64,000 nucleotides of DNA from Candidatus Sulfopaludibacter sp. SbA3 (lineage in GTDB: Bacteria > Acidobacteriota > Terriglobia > Bryobacterales > Bryobacteraceae): the NCBI GenBank assembly GCA_945893365.1, contig CAMDED010000005.1, forward strand, positions 47,846 to 111,845, in the 5' to 3' direction. Every line of letters starts with the position of its first letter. The first letter of the stretch is position 1. The position numbers were made by a program, and so were the translations under genes. This document shows positions 24,812 through 33,874 of this stretch, in pieces. The notes beneath the pieces were generated by a model. The model made no database searches, had not been told where the DNA came from, and saw only the letters and a list, made by a program, of their open reading frames with translations.

Positions 24812-25435
24812 TCATTCGCTCAGATTTCCTTTTCCCGCGGCGCGGGCGACCGCGACAATTCCCTCGCGATCCCCTTCCGGTACAAGATGCTGTACAAGAA
24901 ACCAGACCTGGAACTCGTTCGTCCGAATCACACTACTAACCAAAAGGTCGCTCGTTCCGTCGTCGCCGTCATCCTGAGCCTGCCTGGCGGCTTTGTGGCA
25001 GGTGCACAGCAGATTTTCATGGCCGGACACGAGCCTGGCAAGCTGCACAGGAATCGCTTCTCGTCCCGCCGGCGGCCGTTCGATGCGCGTGCGTTCCGCG
25101 ATGTCGGCTGCCATCGCCACGCTGACGCCGCCGAGGAGCTGTATCCTTTGCGCCACCTGATCTACCAAGGCGGCTTGTTCGGCGTAGTGCTTATCGTAAA
25201 GCCGGCGCAGCTCGAAGAAGGTCGGTCCGGACACCTGCCAATGATGCTTCTTATATAGATCGCGCAGCGTGACGGTATCGGCCAAAACCTGGTTGAGCGC
25301 TCTCACGCTGCCTTCGCATATCTTCCGGCTCAGCCCGATCGGCATCGGTAAAACCGCGTCAGACTCCTGCAAACCGGCTCGTAGTAAGCTGAGCCGGGGC
25401 GCGGCCGCCTTGATGTTCATTCTCACAATGTTCAT
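24812..25435 (-). CDS. dps: Dps-like ferritin with an altered ferroxidase centre
   Basis: A 207-residue Dps-family protein; a GGGAG ribosome site lies 5 bases before the ATG at 25435. The four-helix core is clear, with LRDLYKKHHWQVSGPTFFELRRLYD and VDQVAQRIQLLGG matching the metal-site helices. Dps proteins form 12-mers that store iron and shield DNA from peroxide. Aligning by eye to the classic ferroxidase ligands, H65, D81 and D92 are present. The usual second histidine is R77 and the usual glutamate (AER in most members) is Q96 (VAQR). Iron oxidation may be weakened or use other residues. The N-terminus is about 35 residues longer than usual and basic, which could bind DNA. It lies in the stress cluster with BON and CsbD genes. 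Confidence 0.9.
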   Translation of the reverse strand: MNIVRMNIKAAAPRLSLLRAGLQESDAVLPMPIGLSRKICEGSVRALNQVLADTVTLRDLYKKHHWQVSGPTFFELRRLYDKHYAEQAALVDQVAQRIQLLGGVSVAMAADIAERTRIERPPAGREAIPVQLARLVSGHENLLCTCHKAARQAQDDGDDGTSDLLVSSVIRTNEFQVWFLVQHLVPEGDREGIVAVARAAGKGNLSE

Positions 25436-25607
25436 TTGGCTCCCTTACCCTGTCTTCAATACGGCGCAAGACGGTCCGGCCGGACGGGACGACGCGCCCC
25501 CGCAGGCGTAGGCGCGCATCCCGCAAGCCTGTTCTTAACTTCTGTCTTTGCGCGCGCATCTTTCCCCTGCTTCCATTTCCCGGCCCGGCAAGCGCGCGGC
25601 CAGCGGC

Positions 25608-25823
25608 CTATCTAAAGACTCGGTCCTTGTAGCGATCCTCGAAGTCTTTGATCTGACGCTCGGCCTCATCCTCCGCGATCCCGTAGCGCTCCTGGAGCTT
25701 GCCCGCGATCTGTTCCCGGCGCCCGGCGGCGATGTCGAGGTCGTCGTCCGTCAGTCTCCCCCACTGCTCGACGATTTTTCCTTTAAACTGCTTCCAGTTT
25801 CCCGCGACAATATCGGTGTTCAT
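25608..25823 (-). CDS. csbD: CsbD-family stress protein
   Basis: A 71-residue hydrophilic protein matching Csb[21 protein letters not shown] at the start, [10 protein letters not shown], then [20 protein letters not shown]. CsbD-type proteins are abundant, probably disordered or helical stress proteins induced by osmotic and phosphate stress in many bacteria; their biochemical role is not known. AGGAGA lies 6 bases before the ATG, a strong ribosome site. It is the first of the leftward stress genes, 172 bases before the Dps-like gene. The size is exactly as expected for the family. Confidence 0.95.
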   Translation of the reverse strand: MNTDIVAGNWKQFKGKIVEQWGRLTDDDLDIAAGRREQIAGKLQERYGIAEDEAERQIKDFEDRYKDRVFR

Positions 25824-26531
25824 TTTGTTCTCCTGTTCGTGTTGCGACGTTTCGTTTGGATTAGCCTAGACTTCGCCTCTTGCTCTGCAGTTAAAGGACC
25901 AAAAGCGGAAACAGTTCCGAGCAGTCGCAAGAGTCCAAAAAAGTTCAAGCCAATTATCCTTTGTGTCTATGGATCTGAGGCTCGTGTTGCATTTCCCGTC
26001 ATCAGCGAAGATTACGACCGCTGTTGGTCACGCGAATTCGTCGTGCGACGCGCGGCGGTCACTATGTCACCACGAAGCTAGGCGGCCCCTGCACCCCGGC
26101 GGCAGGGAAAACGCAAAGAGAGTCCGCCCGACCATGGTGCCCGGTCCAGCCGGCGCCGGATGGCCGGCAGGTTGAGAGAAAAAGAATTCAGAGTGTTTTT
26201 GAGTGTGGCTACGCGACGGCAAGGCACACGCCGCCGATGGGTGTGCAGGCGGGCGCGCATGAAGGATTTGACATACGGGATCGCTACGGAGGCCGGAACG
26301 GGTTCGGTGAGTCAGCGCCGAAGCAAGGTCTTGAGCCTCTCAGCCGCTTCCAACTCGTCCGTCCGGCGTGTTCTTCAGATAGACCGCGACTCAGGTTCGG
26401 TCGTCGGAGTCGATGGCAGTGCAAGGAGTCTTTCTCTGCCCCAGCCCGACTCCCGGGGGACTGGCGTAAAGGCTCCCGAAGCTGTGATGAAACAAGCGCT
26501 TAGTGACGCTTTCAAGCTATAATTCCATCGA
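25824..26531. other. Gene-free interval between csbD and xdhC, with a likely xdhC promoter
   Basis: This 708-base interval separates divergent genes. The left part should contain the csbD promoter. Several open frames cross the middle but none gives a recognisable product or regular coding pattern, so I regard it as non-coding or decayed. At the right end a perfect TATAAT (26518-26523) lies 8 bases before the xdhC ATG. Transcription from it would start within a base or two of the start codon, so xdhC may be leaderless. No good -35 box is seen. Confidence 0.5.
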
Positions 26532-27368
26532 ATGGACGTTTATGACGAGCTTCACCGCCTGAGACGTCTGGGCCAGAAAGCGGCCCTGGCGACAATCGTT
26601 CAAGTGCGCGGCTCGATCCCCAGTTTCGAGAGCGCAAAGCTGCTGGTGCGCGAGGACGGCTCCATGGCCGGCACCATCGGAGGCGGCTGCGTGGAGGCGG
26701 AAGTGTGGGCCGCCGCGCGCGAGGTGATCGCGACCGAGAAGCCCAGACACATGAGCTTCAACCTGGGACAGGACGCGGCCTACGACAACGGTCTGATTTG
26801 CGGCGGCCAACTCGACGTCTTTGTGGAACCGGTGATTCCCGCTCCGCGCGCCTTCATTTTCGGCGCGGGCCACATTTCGAAAAGCCTCTCGAAGGTCGCG
26901 GTGATGGCCGGCTTCAGCTCCACCGTAATCGACGATCGTGAAGCCTTCGCGAATAGCGAGCGCTTTCCCGAGGCAGATGAGATTTTTTCCGGCGAGTACG
27001 AAGAAGTGTTTCCCAAGCTAACGATTCGCGAAACGAGCTACGTCGTCATTGTGACGCGCGGGCATCGCGACGACATGCGCGTCCTGCGATGGGCGGTTTC
27101 GACGCCGGCCCGGTACATCGCCATGATCGGCAGCAAGCGCAAGGTCCTCAACGTGGTGAAGGAACTCGAAAAGGAAGGCATTCCGCGGGAGCGAATGGAA
27201 CGGATCTTCGCCCCGATGGGTTTCGATATCGGAGCCATTTCGCCCGAAGAAATCGCGATTTCGGTTGCGGCGGAAATGATTGCGGTGCGGCGGAATCCAG
27301 GATCGAACTGGCATGCTCTTTCGAAAACGATCTTCGCGGGCGAAGCGCTCGACGCACTTCGGAAGTGA
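26532..27368 (+). CDS. xdhC: XdhC/CoxI-family molybdenum-cofactor maturation protein
   Basis: A 278-residue protein matching XdhC. The N-terminal XdhC/CoxI domain shows QVRGSIPSFESAKLLV and GTIGGGCVEAEV. The C-terminal Rossmann domain starts at about 118 with FIFGAGHISKSLSKVA and continues with YIAMIGSKRK and FAPMGFDIGA. XdhC binds molybdenum cofactor, helps make its sulfurated form and hands it to xanthine-dehydrogenase-type enzymes. It overlaps a MocA-like nucleotidyltransferase gene by 4 bases, a frequent pairing in cofactor maturation. The target molybdoenzyme is not in the window. No ribosome site is seen; a TATAAT lies 8 bases upstream. A decayed partial copy lies at 20328-20877. Confidence 0.94.
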   Translation: MDVYDELHRLRRLGQKAALATIVQVRGSIPSFESAKLLVREDGSMAGTIGGGCVEAEVWAAAREVIATEKPRHMSFNLGQDAAYDNGLICGGQLDVFVEPVIPAPRAFIFGAGHISKSLSKVAVMAGFSSTVIDDREAFANSERFPEADEIFSGEYEEVFPKLTIRETSYVVIVTRGHRDDMRVLRWAVSTPARYIAMIGSKRKVLNVVKELEKEGIPRERMERIFAPMGFDIGAISPEEIAISVAAEMIAVRRNPGSNWHALSKTIFAGEALDALRK

Positions 27369-27961
27369 GCGTCGCCGGGCTCATCCTCTCGGCGGGTGAA
27401 TCGCGCCGGATGGGTTCTCCGAAGGCGCTGCTGCGGCGCAACGGGATGAACCCGCCGCGGGGCGAGACGTTTCTCGACGGTTTGATTGCGCGGTTTTCGG
27501 AAGTGTGCGCGCCGGTGATTGTCGTGCTGGGACACTCGGAAGCGGAGATTCGCGCCGGAATCCGGCTGACGGACGAGGCTGTGTTCGTAACCAATCCGAA
27601 CTATCGCCTGGGACAACTGAGCTCGATGCAGTGCGGCTTGCGCGCGATGCCGGAGGCGGCGGAAGGGGCGTTATTCACTCTGGTGGATCATCCCCGCGTG
27701 CATGCGGAAACGCTGCGGCGCCTGCTTGCGGAGCCTCGAGCGGAGATCGTGAAGCCGAGATACGAAGGTCGAAGCGGTCACCCCGTGTTTTTCGCTAGGT
27801 CTCTGTTCCCGGAGTTCCTGGCTTTGCCCCCGGACCGGCAGGCTCGCGACGTGGTGCGCGGGCATGGCGCAGGGACGCGTTTCGTCGACGTGAACGACCC
27901 GGGGATTCTCGACGACATCGACGACCCCGAAGCCTACCAGCGGCTGCTGGCAGCCGTATGA
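27365..27961 (+). CDS. MocA-like molybdenum-cofactor nucleotidyltransferase
   Basis: A 198-residue protein starting with GTG that overlaps the xdhC stop as GTGA. It has the MobA/MocA nucleotidyltransferase signature LILSAGESRRMGSPKALL at residues 6-23, which binds the nucleotide. Conserved later parts include IVVLGHSEAEI, NPNYRLGQLSSMQCGL and the metal-site segment LVDHPRV. MocA transfers CMP from CTP to molybdopterin to make the cytosine dinucleotide form used by xanthine-dehydrogenase-type enzymes; a GMP or sugar nucleotide role cannot be excluded from sequence alone. The xdhC partner favours cofactor work. Its stop overlaps the next gene as ATGA. Confidence 0.9.
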   Translation: MSVAGLILSAGESRRMGSPKALLRRNGMNPPRGETFLDGLIARFSEVCAPVIVVLGHSEAEIRAGIRLTDEAVFVTNPNYRLGQLSSMQCGLRAMPEAAEGALFTLVDHPRVHAETLRRLLAEPRAEIVKPRYEGRSGHPVFFARSLFPEFLALPPDRQARDVVRGHGAGTRFVDVNDPGILDDIDDPEAYQRLLAAV

Positions 27962-30234
27962 CATCGCGGACCGTGTGGCGTGCGGCCGCGGCCGCGGCGT
28001 TGTTGACGGTGGCTGCTCTCGCCGGCGCGCCCTATGTTCGAGCGGACGGTTTTTCAACCCGGATTCGCGCGGCGCTCGAAGCCGCGCTGCGGCGGAAGGT
28101 GGAAATCGGCGAAGTGCGCCTGCACCTGCTCACAGGGCCGGCCTTCACCTTAAGGGACGTGCGTATTTTCGACGATCCCGCATTCGGCATCGAACCGGTG
28201 GCGTACGTCACCACGCTCTACGCGCGGCCGCGGCTACTCTCGTTGTGGTCCGGCAAGCTCGAGTTTCGCGCGTTGAAACTCGACGATCCCAGTGTGAATC
28301 TGGTCAGGACCGTAGCCGGACGCTGGAACTTTGAGCCGCTGGTGGCGGGAGCGGGACTCTCGACGCTTCCCAAAATTGAAGTCTCCAACGGCCGGATCAA
28401 TTTCAAGTTCGGCGAAACGAAGTCGCTGTTCTATCTCACGAATGCGGATTTTGAAATCCTGCCTCCCGCGGCGGCCGGCGAAGAAGGCCGAATCCGATTC
28501 ACGGGGGAGCCGTCGCGCGCGGATCGCCAGGCACGGGGTTTGGGCAGCCTGGTCGCGACGGGGCGATGGAGGTCCTTCCTTGGAGAACCTGCAACCGCCG
28601 AAGCCGGCATTCAACTCGAGAAAACGGCACTTGGAGAAATCATTACGCTGCTCGCTGGGCGCGACGCCGGAATCCACGGTTTGGTTTCTTCGCGTGTGCA
28701 GATCGCCGGGCCGCTCGACGATCTGCAGATAGCCGGCAAACTGGATTTTCAGGATGTCCGCCGCTGGGATTCTCCGGCAAAGGGCACTGCTTGGCCTCTA
28801 GCGTTTCGCGGACGGCTTAATCTGCCGGGGCAGACCGCCGATTTCGAATCGCGCACGCCCGGCGCGGAGCCGCCGCCTCTCTCGATCAGACTGCGCGCCA
28901 CGAACTTTCTTTCCGCACCAAGGTGGGGCGTTTCCCTGACCGCGGTGAAGTTTCCCGTCGCTCCTCTGGTGGAGCTTCTTCGAAACCTGGGTGTGGCGCT
29001 GCCGGGGCGTGTCAAGCTCGAAGGAAGCGTGGATGGGGCCATCGGGTATTCGAGCGTACCGGGGCTGCAAGGAAGCATCGCTCTGCACGAAGCCGCAGTC
29101 GCCGTTGGCGATTCGCCGGCGATGCGCTTTCAGGAAGCGCAGGCAAGGCTTGAAAAGGGAGTGCTGACGGTTTCGGCCGAAAGCGAAGCTCATCTGGAGG
29201 CTGAATACCGGATGGATACGCAGGCGCTCGACATGACGATTTCGAGCGCTGGCATGGACATCGCCGCATTGCGGGCGCAGGCCGCGCTTGCGGAAATTCC
29301 GCTGATCGAACAGATGCGCGCGGGAAGCTGGAAGGGCAAACTGCGCTATCAGCGTGAAGGCGAGGCCGCGGGGGTCTGGTCGGGGAGAGTCCAGTTGAGG
29401 GATGCGGAAGTCCTGCCGCCCGGCATGGCGGAGCCGCTCAAGATCGAATCCGCGAACGCGGTGTTGCAGGGCGGCCGCGTTGCGGTCGAAAAGATGCACA
29501 TTCGCGTGGGCGCGATCGAGGGAGACGGCGAGTACCGCTATGAGCCGAAGCTTTCGCGGCCTCACCGCTTCAGGATTCGGTTGGGCGCCGTCAGCGCGGC
29601 GGAGTTGGAGGCGCTCGCCTTGCCCACCTTGCGTCGTGACGGATTCTTAGCGCGAACGTTGGGCATTGGCCGCGCGCCGTTGCCCGAATGGCTTGCGGCC
29701 CGGCGAATGGACGGAACGCTTGAGATCGAATCGCTTCAACTGGGCGGCGCGTTGTTCGAACGGATAGCAACGCGCGTGGTGTGGGATGGGCCGCGGGTCG
29801 AGTTCTCCGGACTCAAGGCGAAATGGGCCGAGGCGGCGCTCGCCGGCCGCGTTTCGGCGGATCTCTCGGGCACGGCGCCCGCCTACGAAATTGCGATGCG
29901 CGTGACAGGCGTCCGGTGGAAGAGCGGCAGCGTCGAGGCCGACGCGCTGCTTCGAGCGAGGGGGATGGGCGGCGCGCTGTTCTCGACTCTGCGCGCGGAG
30001 GGGTCGTTCAGCGGCCTCGCCTTGGACCTCGAGACTCCGGTTTCGTTGATCGGCCGCTTCCTGATCGAATGGCCTGGCGCGAAGTTCACCGAAATCATGG
30101 CCGATGCGGACGGCGAGATGTACAACGGGAGCGGCGCGCTTCAGGAAGACGGAAAGCTGTCCATCACATTTTCGAACGCCGCGAAAAAGCAGCTCCGTCT
30201 AACGGGGACGTTAGCCGAACCCCGTCTGGAATAG
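27958..30234 (+). CDS. AsmA-like inner-membrane/periplasmic protein
   Basis: A 758-residue protein with one N-terminal membrane helix (about 9-28: AAAAALLTVAALAGAPYV) and a large periplasmic part. The beginning has the AsmA pattern: IRAALEAALRRKVEIGEVRLHL, FTLRDVRIFDDPAFG, LKLDDPSVNLVRT, then W-N-F-E. AsmA-like proteins are elongated beta-structures thought to move or sort phospholipids between the two membranes. The start overlaps the MocA-like gene's stop as ATGA, so it is translated from the same mRNA although its function looks unrelated. The end has a typical glycine-rich late segment (DADGEMYNGSGALQEDGKL). Length is in the usual range for larger AsmA relatives. Confidence 0.88.
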   Translation: MTSRTVWRAAAAAALLTVAALAGAPYVRADGFSTRIRAALEAALRRKVEIGEVRLHLLTGPAFTLRDVRIFDDPAFGIEPVAYVTTLYARPRLLSLWSGKLEFRALKLDDPSVNLVRTVAGRWNFEPLVAGAGLSTLPKIEVSNGRINFKFGETKSLFYLTNADFEILPPAAAGEEGRIRFTGEPSRADRQARGLGSLVATGRWRSFLGEPATAEAGIQLEKTALGEIITLLAGRDAGIHGLVSSRVQIAGPLDDLQIAGKLDFQDVRRWDSPAKGTAWPLAFRGRLNLPGQTADFESRTPGAEPPPLSIRLRATNFLSAPRWGVSLTAVKFPVAPLVELLRNLGVALPGRVKLEGSVDGAIGYSSVPGLQGSIALHEAAVAVGDSPAMRFQEAQARLEKGVLTVSAESEAHLEAEYRMDTQALDMTISSAGMDIAALRAQAALAEIPLIEQMRAGSWKGKLRYQREGEAAGVWSGRVQLRDAEVLPPGMAEPLKIESANAVLQGGRVAVEKMHIRVGAIEGDGEYRYEPKLSRPHRFRIRLGAVSAAELEALALPTLRRDGFLARTLGIGRAPLPEWLAARRMDGTLEIESLQLGGALFERIATRVVWDGPRVEFSGLKAKWAEAALAGRVSADLSGTAPAYEIAMRVTGVRWKSGSVEADALLRARGMGGALFSTLRAEGSFSGLALDLETPVSLIGRFLIEWPGAKFTEIMADADGEMYNGSGALQEDGKLSITFSNAAKKQLRLTGTLAEPRLE

Positions 30235-30672
30235 CGGATTGCGCCTCGGCCCTGTTGCGTACGGCCGGGAGAGAGAAACCGGGAATGAATCGCCCGGCTC
30301 GCTTCGGAGCCATCGCTCCGGCCGCGGGCCAGTCCGTATCGCCTACTCGCTTCAGAGTCGTTTCGAAGAACCGCACCGGCTCTTTGCCAAGCGCGATCCG
30401 GTCGCACCATTCGAAACGGCCGGCTCTCACTGTCGGCGCGAAATCGCCGAACGCGTTGAAGTCCGCCTTTCCATCCGTCCCATAACCCCGGCCTTCCATG
30501 ACCTCCACGGACCCGTCGAGGAACGGTCCGACGCTGCTCCGTCCGGGTGAATTGCGGCTCCCGCTTCGCCATCGGGAGTGCGAACGCCGCGAATCGATGT
30601 CTGAACATGCTCTATCCCTCCGGGCCGCCTTAGCACGGCAACCATGAGGGAACGATCCTTGGAATCGATTCC
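30235..30672. other. Interval between convergent AsmA-like and M28 genes, possible gene remnant
   Basis: A 438-base interval between two convergent genes. On the minus strand, two frames joined by a shift near 30510 give a passably protein-like reading (MVAVLRRPGGIEHVQTSI in one, FNAFGDFAPTVRAGRFEW in the other). I recognise no family. It could be a decayed gene, or chance in GC-rich DNA. No terminator is seen. Confidence 0.3.
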
Positions 30673-32292
30673 CTACCGCCCGGCCGCGCTCGCTTTCGGA
30701 TTCGCGATAAACCGGGGCGGACGCGCGCCATCCGCCAGCGCACTACCCGACAGATAGCTCAATCGCAGGATCTTCGCCATCTTCCCGAAGTTGATCTTCT
30801 CCACGGAGTCCGTCGTCTGGTGGTAGTCCGGATGGAAACCCGTGAACCACCAGACGGCGGGGATGTTATGCAGGGCGAACGGGTACTGATCGCTGCGGAA
30901 AAAGATGTTCAGCGCCGAATCGTAGTCCCACTTGTAGTCGAGCTTCAGACCGACCTTGCGGTTCTGGCTCTCGACCGCCTCCCGGTATTCCGGACTGTAC
31001 GTGGTGCCGATGAGGTTCAGATCGTTCGAGGTGTCGGCCGCAATTTCCATCAGGCCGTCCGTCTGGCGGCTGGGCGTTTCGTTGCGCCCGATCATGTCGA
31101 AGTTGATCACCGCGCGGGTCGTCTTCAGATCGCGGAGGGGATGCGCGGCGTAGTAGTAGGATCCAAGAAGGCCGCGCTCTTCGGCGGCGAAGACGGCAAA
31201 CATCAAAGTCCGCTTGGGCCTGGCCGGGCTGGCGGCGAACGCACGGGCAAGCTCCACCACTCCCACGGTGCCGGAACCGTTGTCGTCCGCGCCATGGTAC
31301 AGGTTTTCGTCGTGAAGCCCGTCGTGATCGTGATGCGCGCTGAAGACGATGGTCTCGCTCCGCAGCGCCGGATCGCTGCCTTCGAGGATACCGATGATGT
31401 TCGTCTCGACTCCGCGTCTGCGGGAAGCGTTCGCAAGCCGCAGCTCGACCGTGGAGTCCGCGATGGCGAACGACACGGGTTTGAGCGCGCTGTCGATCGA
31501 AGCCTGAAGGCCGGTGGGCGTCTTGCCGCCGGTCGAGATCAGCTCCGAGGCGAGTGTCTCGCCGATGGTGAGGAGTGGGATTCGCACCTCGGCGTCCTGC
31601 AATGCCTGGGAAGGGAGCCTGCGTCTCCGTTGCTCACCGCCGGGGATGCGCGCCATTCGTTCCTGATTCGAGGGGTGCTTGCGGTTGGGCTCGGCTACCA
31701 TAAGTACCGCGGCCGCGCCGTGCTTCTGCGCGTTGAGCGCTTTGACGAAGGCGCCGGCATGGCGCGTGTTGCCCTGTCCGTTGAAAATGGAATCGGGGTC
31801 GTTCTCTTGCGGCTCATGGTCGAAGATCAGAACGATTTTTCCGCGCGCATCGATCCCCGCGTAGTCGTCGTAGTTAAGCTCGGGCGCGGTAATGCCGAAA
31901 CCCGCGAAGACGACGGACGCCGAAATGGCGATGTCGTCGTGGAAGCCCCCTGAGACGTCTGGAAATTCATAGGTTTTCCCGCTCGCGCCTCGCTTCACGA
32001 TGAGCCTGGATGCGGACCGGTCGGTGCGGTATTCGATGAGCGGGATCTGTTGAAAGAACGAATCGCCGGCCGCGGGAACAAGACCGGCCTTGGCGAACTC
32101 GGAGGCCACCCACTGGGCGGCCGCCTCGGAGCCGCGCTGCAAGCTCAGGCGCCCTTCGAGCGAATCGGAGGCGAGAAACGTGAGATCGGCGCGAAGACGC
32201 TTTGCGCTGATCGAATCGGGGCCGCCCTGGCCGCTCGCCACTCGGGCGAGGCCGGCAACGGCCAGAACAGCAAGGAACTGCCGTTTGCGCAT
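30673..32292 (-). CDS. Secreted M28-family zinc metallopeptidase
   Basis: A 539-residue protein with a signal peptide (MRKRQFLAVLAVAGLARVASG). Residues of about 100-250 look like an inserted PA-type lid domain. The catalytic M28 domain follows with all expected zinc and catalytic residues: SAHHDHDG (His and Asp), HGADDNGSG (bridging Asp), FAAEERGLLGS (Glu pair), INFDMIGR (Asp), and a late YHQTTDS (His). Such enzymes remove amino acids from peptide ends outside the cytoplasm. It starts 1 base after the M20 gene, as the last gene of the five-gene leftward operon with rpiB, glyA, GT4 and M20. The two secreted hydrolases probably serve peptide or amide scavenging. Confidence 0.94.
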   Translation of the reverse strand: MRKRQFLAVLAVAGLARVASGQGGPDSISAKRLRADLTFLASDSLEGRLSLQRGSEAAAQWVASEFAKAGLVPAAGDSFFQQIPLIEYRTDRSASRLIVKRGASGKTYEFPDVSGGFHDDIAISASVVFAGFGITAPELNYDDYAGIDARGKIVLIFDHEPQENDPDSIFNGQGNTRHAGAFVKALNAQKHGAAAVLMVAEPNRKHPSNQERMARIPGGEQRRRRLPSQALQDAEVRIPLLTIGETLASELISTGGKTPTGLQASIDSALKPVSFAIADSTVELRLANASRRRGVETNIIGILEGSDPALRSETIVFSAHHDHDGLHDENLYHGADDNGSGTVGVVELARAFAASPARPKRTLMFAVFAAEERGLLGSYYYAAHPLRDLKTTRAVINFDMIGRNETPSRQTDGLMEIAADTSNDLNLIGTTYSPEYREAVESQNRKVGLKLDYKWDYDSALNIFFRSDQYPFALHNIPAVWWFTGFHPDYHQTTDSVEKINFGKMAKILRLSYLSGSALADGARPPRFIANPKASAAGR

Positions 32293-32293
32293 G

Positions 32294-33874
32294 TTATTTC
32301 ACCGTTGGATACTGAATGCCCAGTTGCTCGATGTAAGACTTGTACCGCGCCGGATCGTAGCGCAGCTGCTTCAGCGCCGGACGGAAGCGCTCCATCTTCT
32401 CGCGGTTGAGATCCGCGGGCGCCTTCGTGCCTTCGGGCACGAGCGAAGTCCACTTCGTCTCTTTCGTTTGCTCGGCGAAATATTCCTTGGCCGCGCGCAG
32501 AATCTCGGGCTTCGTCAGCAGGTCCATCGCGGTCATGGCGTGGGCCTTCGCGCCCGCCGTCGCTCCCTTATGGGCGATGGGAGTCGCCATGGCGATGCCG
32601 CTCGACCAGTGGTGCCCCACCATCCCCGGAATGTTCCCCGGGTAACGCAGCACAACCGTCGGAAGATTCCAGGAAACTTCGGCGATATCGTCGGAACCGG
32701 CGCCGCCGCGCTCGCTCACCCCGCCCTGAAGCTCTCCCACGGTTTTCTTGAGGCCATCCACCTTCGCCTTTAGTTCCGTCTGCGCCGCGCGGGCGAGTTT
32801 CTCGTCGTCCTCGGACCACGTGGGCATTCCTACTTTCTTGATATTCGCGTGCAGCGCCTCCGCCACCGGTTTGTTGAAATAACCCGGCCAAGTCGCGGCA
32901 AGGACGCGCTCGGTCATCGTCGTGTCCGTCATCTGCGCGGCCGCATTCGCGATCTTGGTTCCCAGGGCGTGCAGGTCGCGGATGCGCTCGTAATCCCACT
33001 CGCGGAAAAAGTACCAGACCGTCGCCTCCGGCGGGACCACGTTCGGCTGATCGCCGCCATGCACGATGACGTAATGCGAGCGGTGTTCCAGGCGAAGATG
33101 CTCGCGGCGGTAGTTCCAGCCCACGTTCATCAGCTCCACGGCGTCGAGCGCGCTTCGGCCATGCCACGGCGAGCCCGCGCCGTGCGCGCTGACGCCGTGA
33201 AAGCTGTATTGCGTCGAGACCAGCCCGCTTCCGCCCGGTCCATACGTGACTCCGAATTCGCTGCCGATGTGGGTGCTCAGCATCACGTCCAGGTCGCGAA
33301 ACAGATCCGCCTTCACCATGTACGTGCGGCTGGCGAGCAACTCCTCCGCCACGCCGGGATACACTCGGATCGTCCCCGCGATCTTGTACTTCTTCATGAG
33401 CGACTGCACGGCAAGGACCGCCGTAACGTTGACGGCCTGCCCGGCATTGTGGCCTTCGCCATGTCCCGGACCGCCATTGATTAGGGGCGCATGGTAGGCG
33501 ACTCCCGGCTTCTGGGATGTCTCCGGAAGGCCATCGATATCCGCCATGAATCCGATCACCGGTTTGCCCGAGCCCCACGACGCCACGAAAGCGGTCGGCA
33601 TCCCGGCCACGCCGCGCGTGATCTCGAAGCCCGCGTTCTCCAGGATTCCGGTGACGTAGGCGGAGGTCTCCACTTCCTGGAATCCCAGCTCCGAGAAGCT
33701 GAAAATCGAATCCACCATCTGCTGTGTCAGCGTTCGGCGCGCGTCCACCAAGTCGGCCGCTTCGCGCTTCATGTCTTCGCCCGATGGTGTTTGCACGGGT
33801 GGCGTCTGCGCGGATGCCGTTTGCGCGCCGGCGATCGCCGTCAAAAACCAGACGGCCAAAAACGTCACTTTCAT
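32294..33874 (-). CDS. Secreted M20/AbgB-type amidohydrolase
   Basis: A 526-residue protein with a signal peptide (MKVTFLAVWFLTAIAGAQ) and a short proline/threonine-rich linker (QTPPVQTPSG). The M20 catalytic fold is clear: FMADIDGLPE, HGEGHNAGQAVNV, PGVAEELLASR (Glu pair), MLSTHIG, and a dimerisation domain around GSPWHGRSALDAVELMN. The closest described type is AbgB, which cleaves p-aminobenzoyl-glutamate and similar aromatic amides. One metal-site motif is unusual: AbgB-like enzymes have H-x-C-G-H-N, here H-G-E-G-H-N, so Glu takes the place of the metal-binding Cys. The ATG overlaps the GT4 stop as ATGA. The protein is secreted, whereas AbgB is cytoplasmic. Confidence 0.9.
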   Translation of the reverse strand: MKVTFLAVWFLTAIAGAQTASAQTPPVQTPSGEDMKREAADLVDARRTLTQQMVDSIFSFSELGFQEVETSAYVTGILENAGFEITRGVAGMPTAFVASWGSGKPVIGFMADIDGLPETSQKPGVAYHAPLINGGPGHGEGHNAGQAVNVTAVLAVQSLMKKYKIAGTIRVYPGVAEELLASRTYMVKADLFRDLDVMLSTHIGSEFGVTYGPGGSGLVSTQYSFHGVSAHGAGSPWHGRSALDAVELMNVGWNYRREHLRLEHRSHYVIVHGGDQPNVVPPEATVWYFFREWDYERIRDLHALGTKIANAAAQMTDTTMTERVLAATWPGYFNKPVAEALHANIKKVGMPTWSEDDEKLARAAQTELKAKVDGLKKTVGELQGGVSERGGAGSDDIAEVSWNLPTVVLRYPGNIPGMVGHHWSSGIAMATPIAHKGATAGAKAHAMTAMDLLTKPEILRAAKEYFAEQTKETKWTSLVPEGTKAPADLNREKMERFRPALKQLRYDPARYKSYIEQLGIQYPTVK

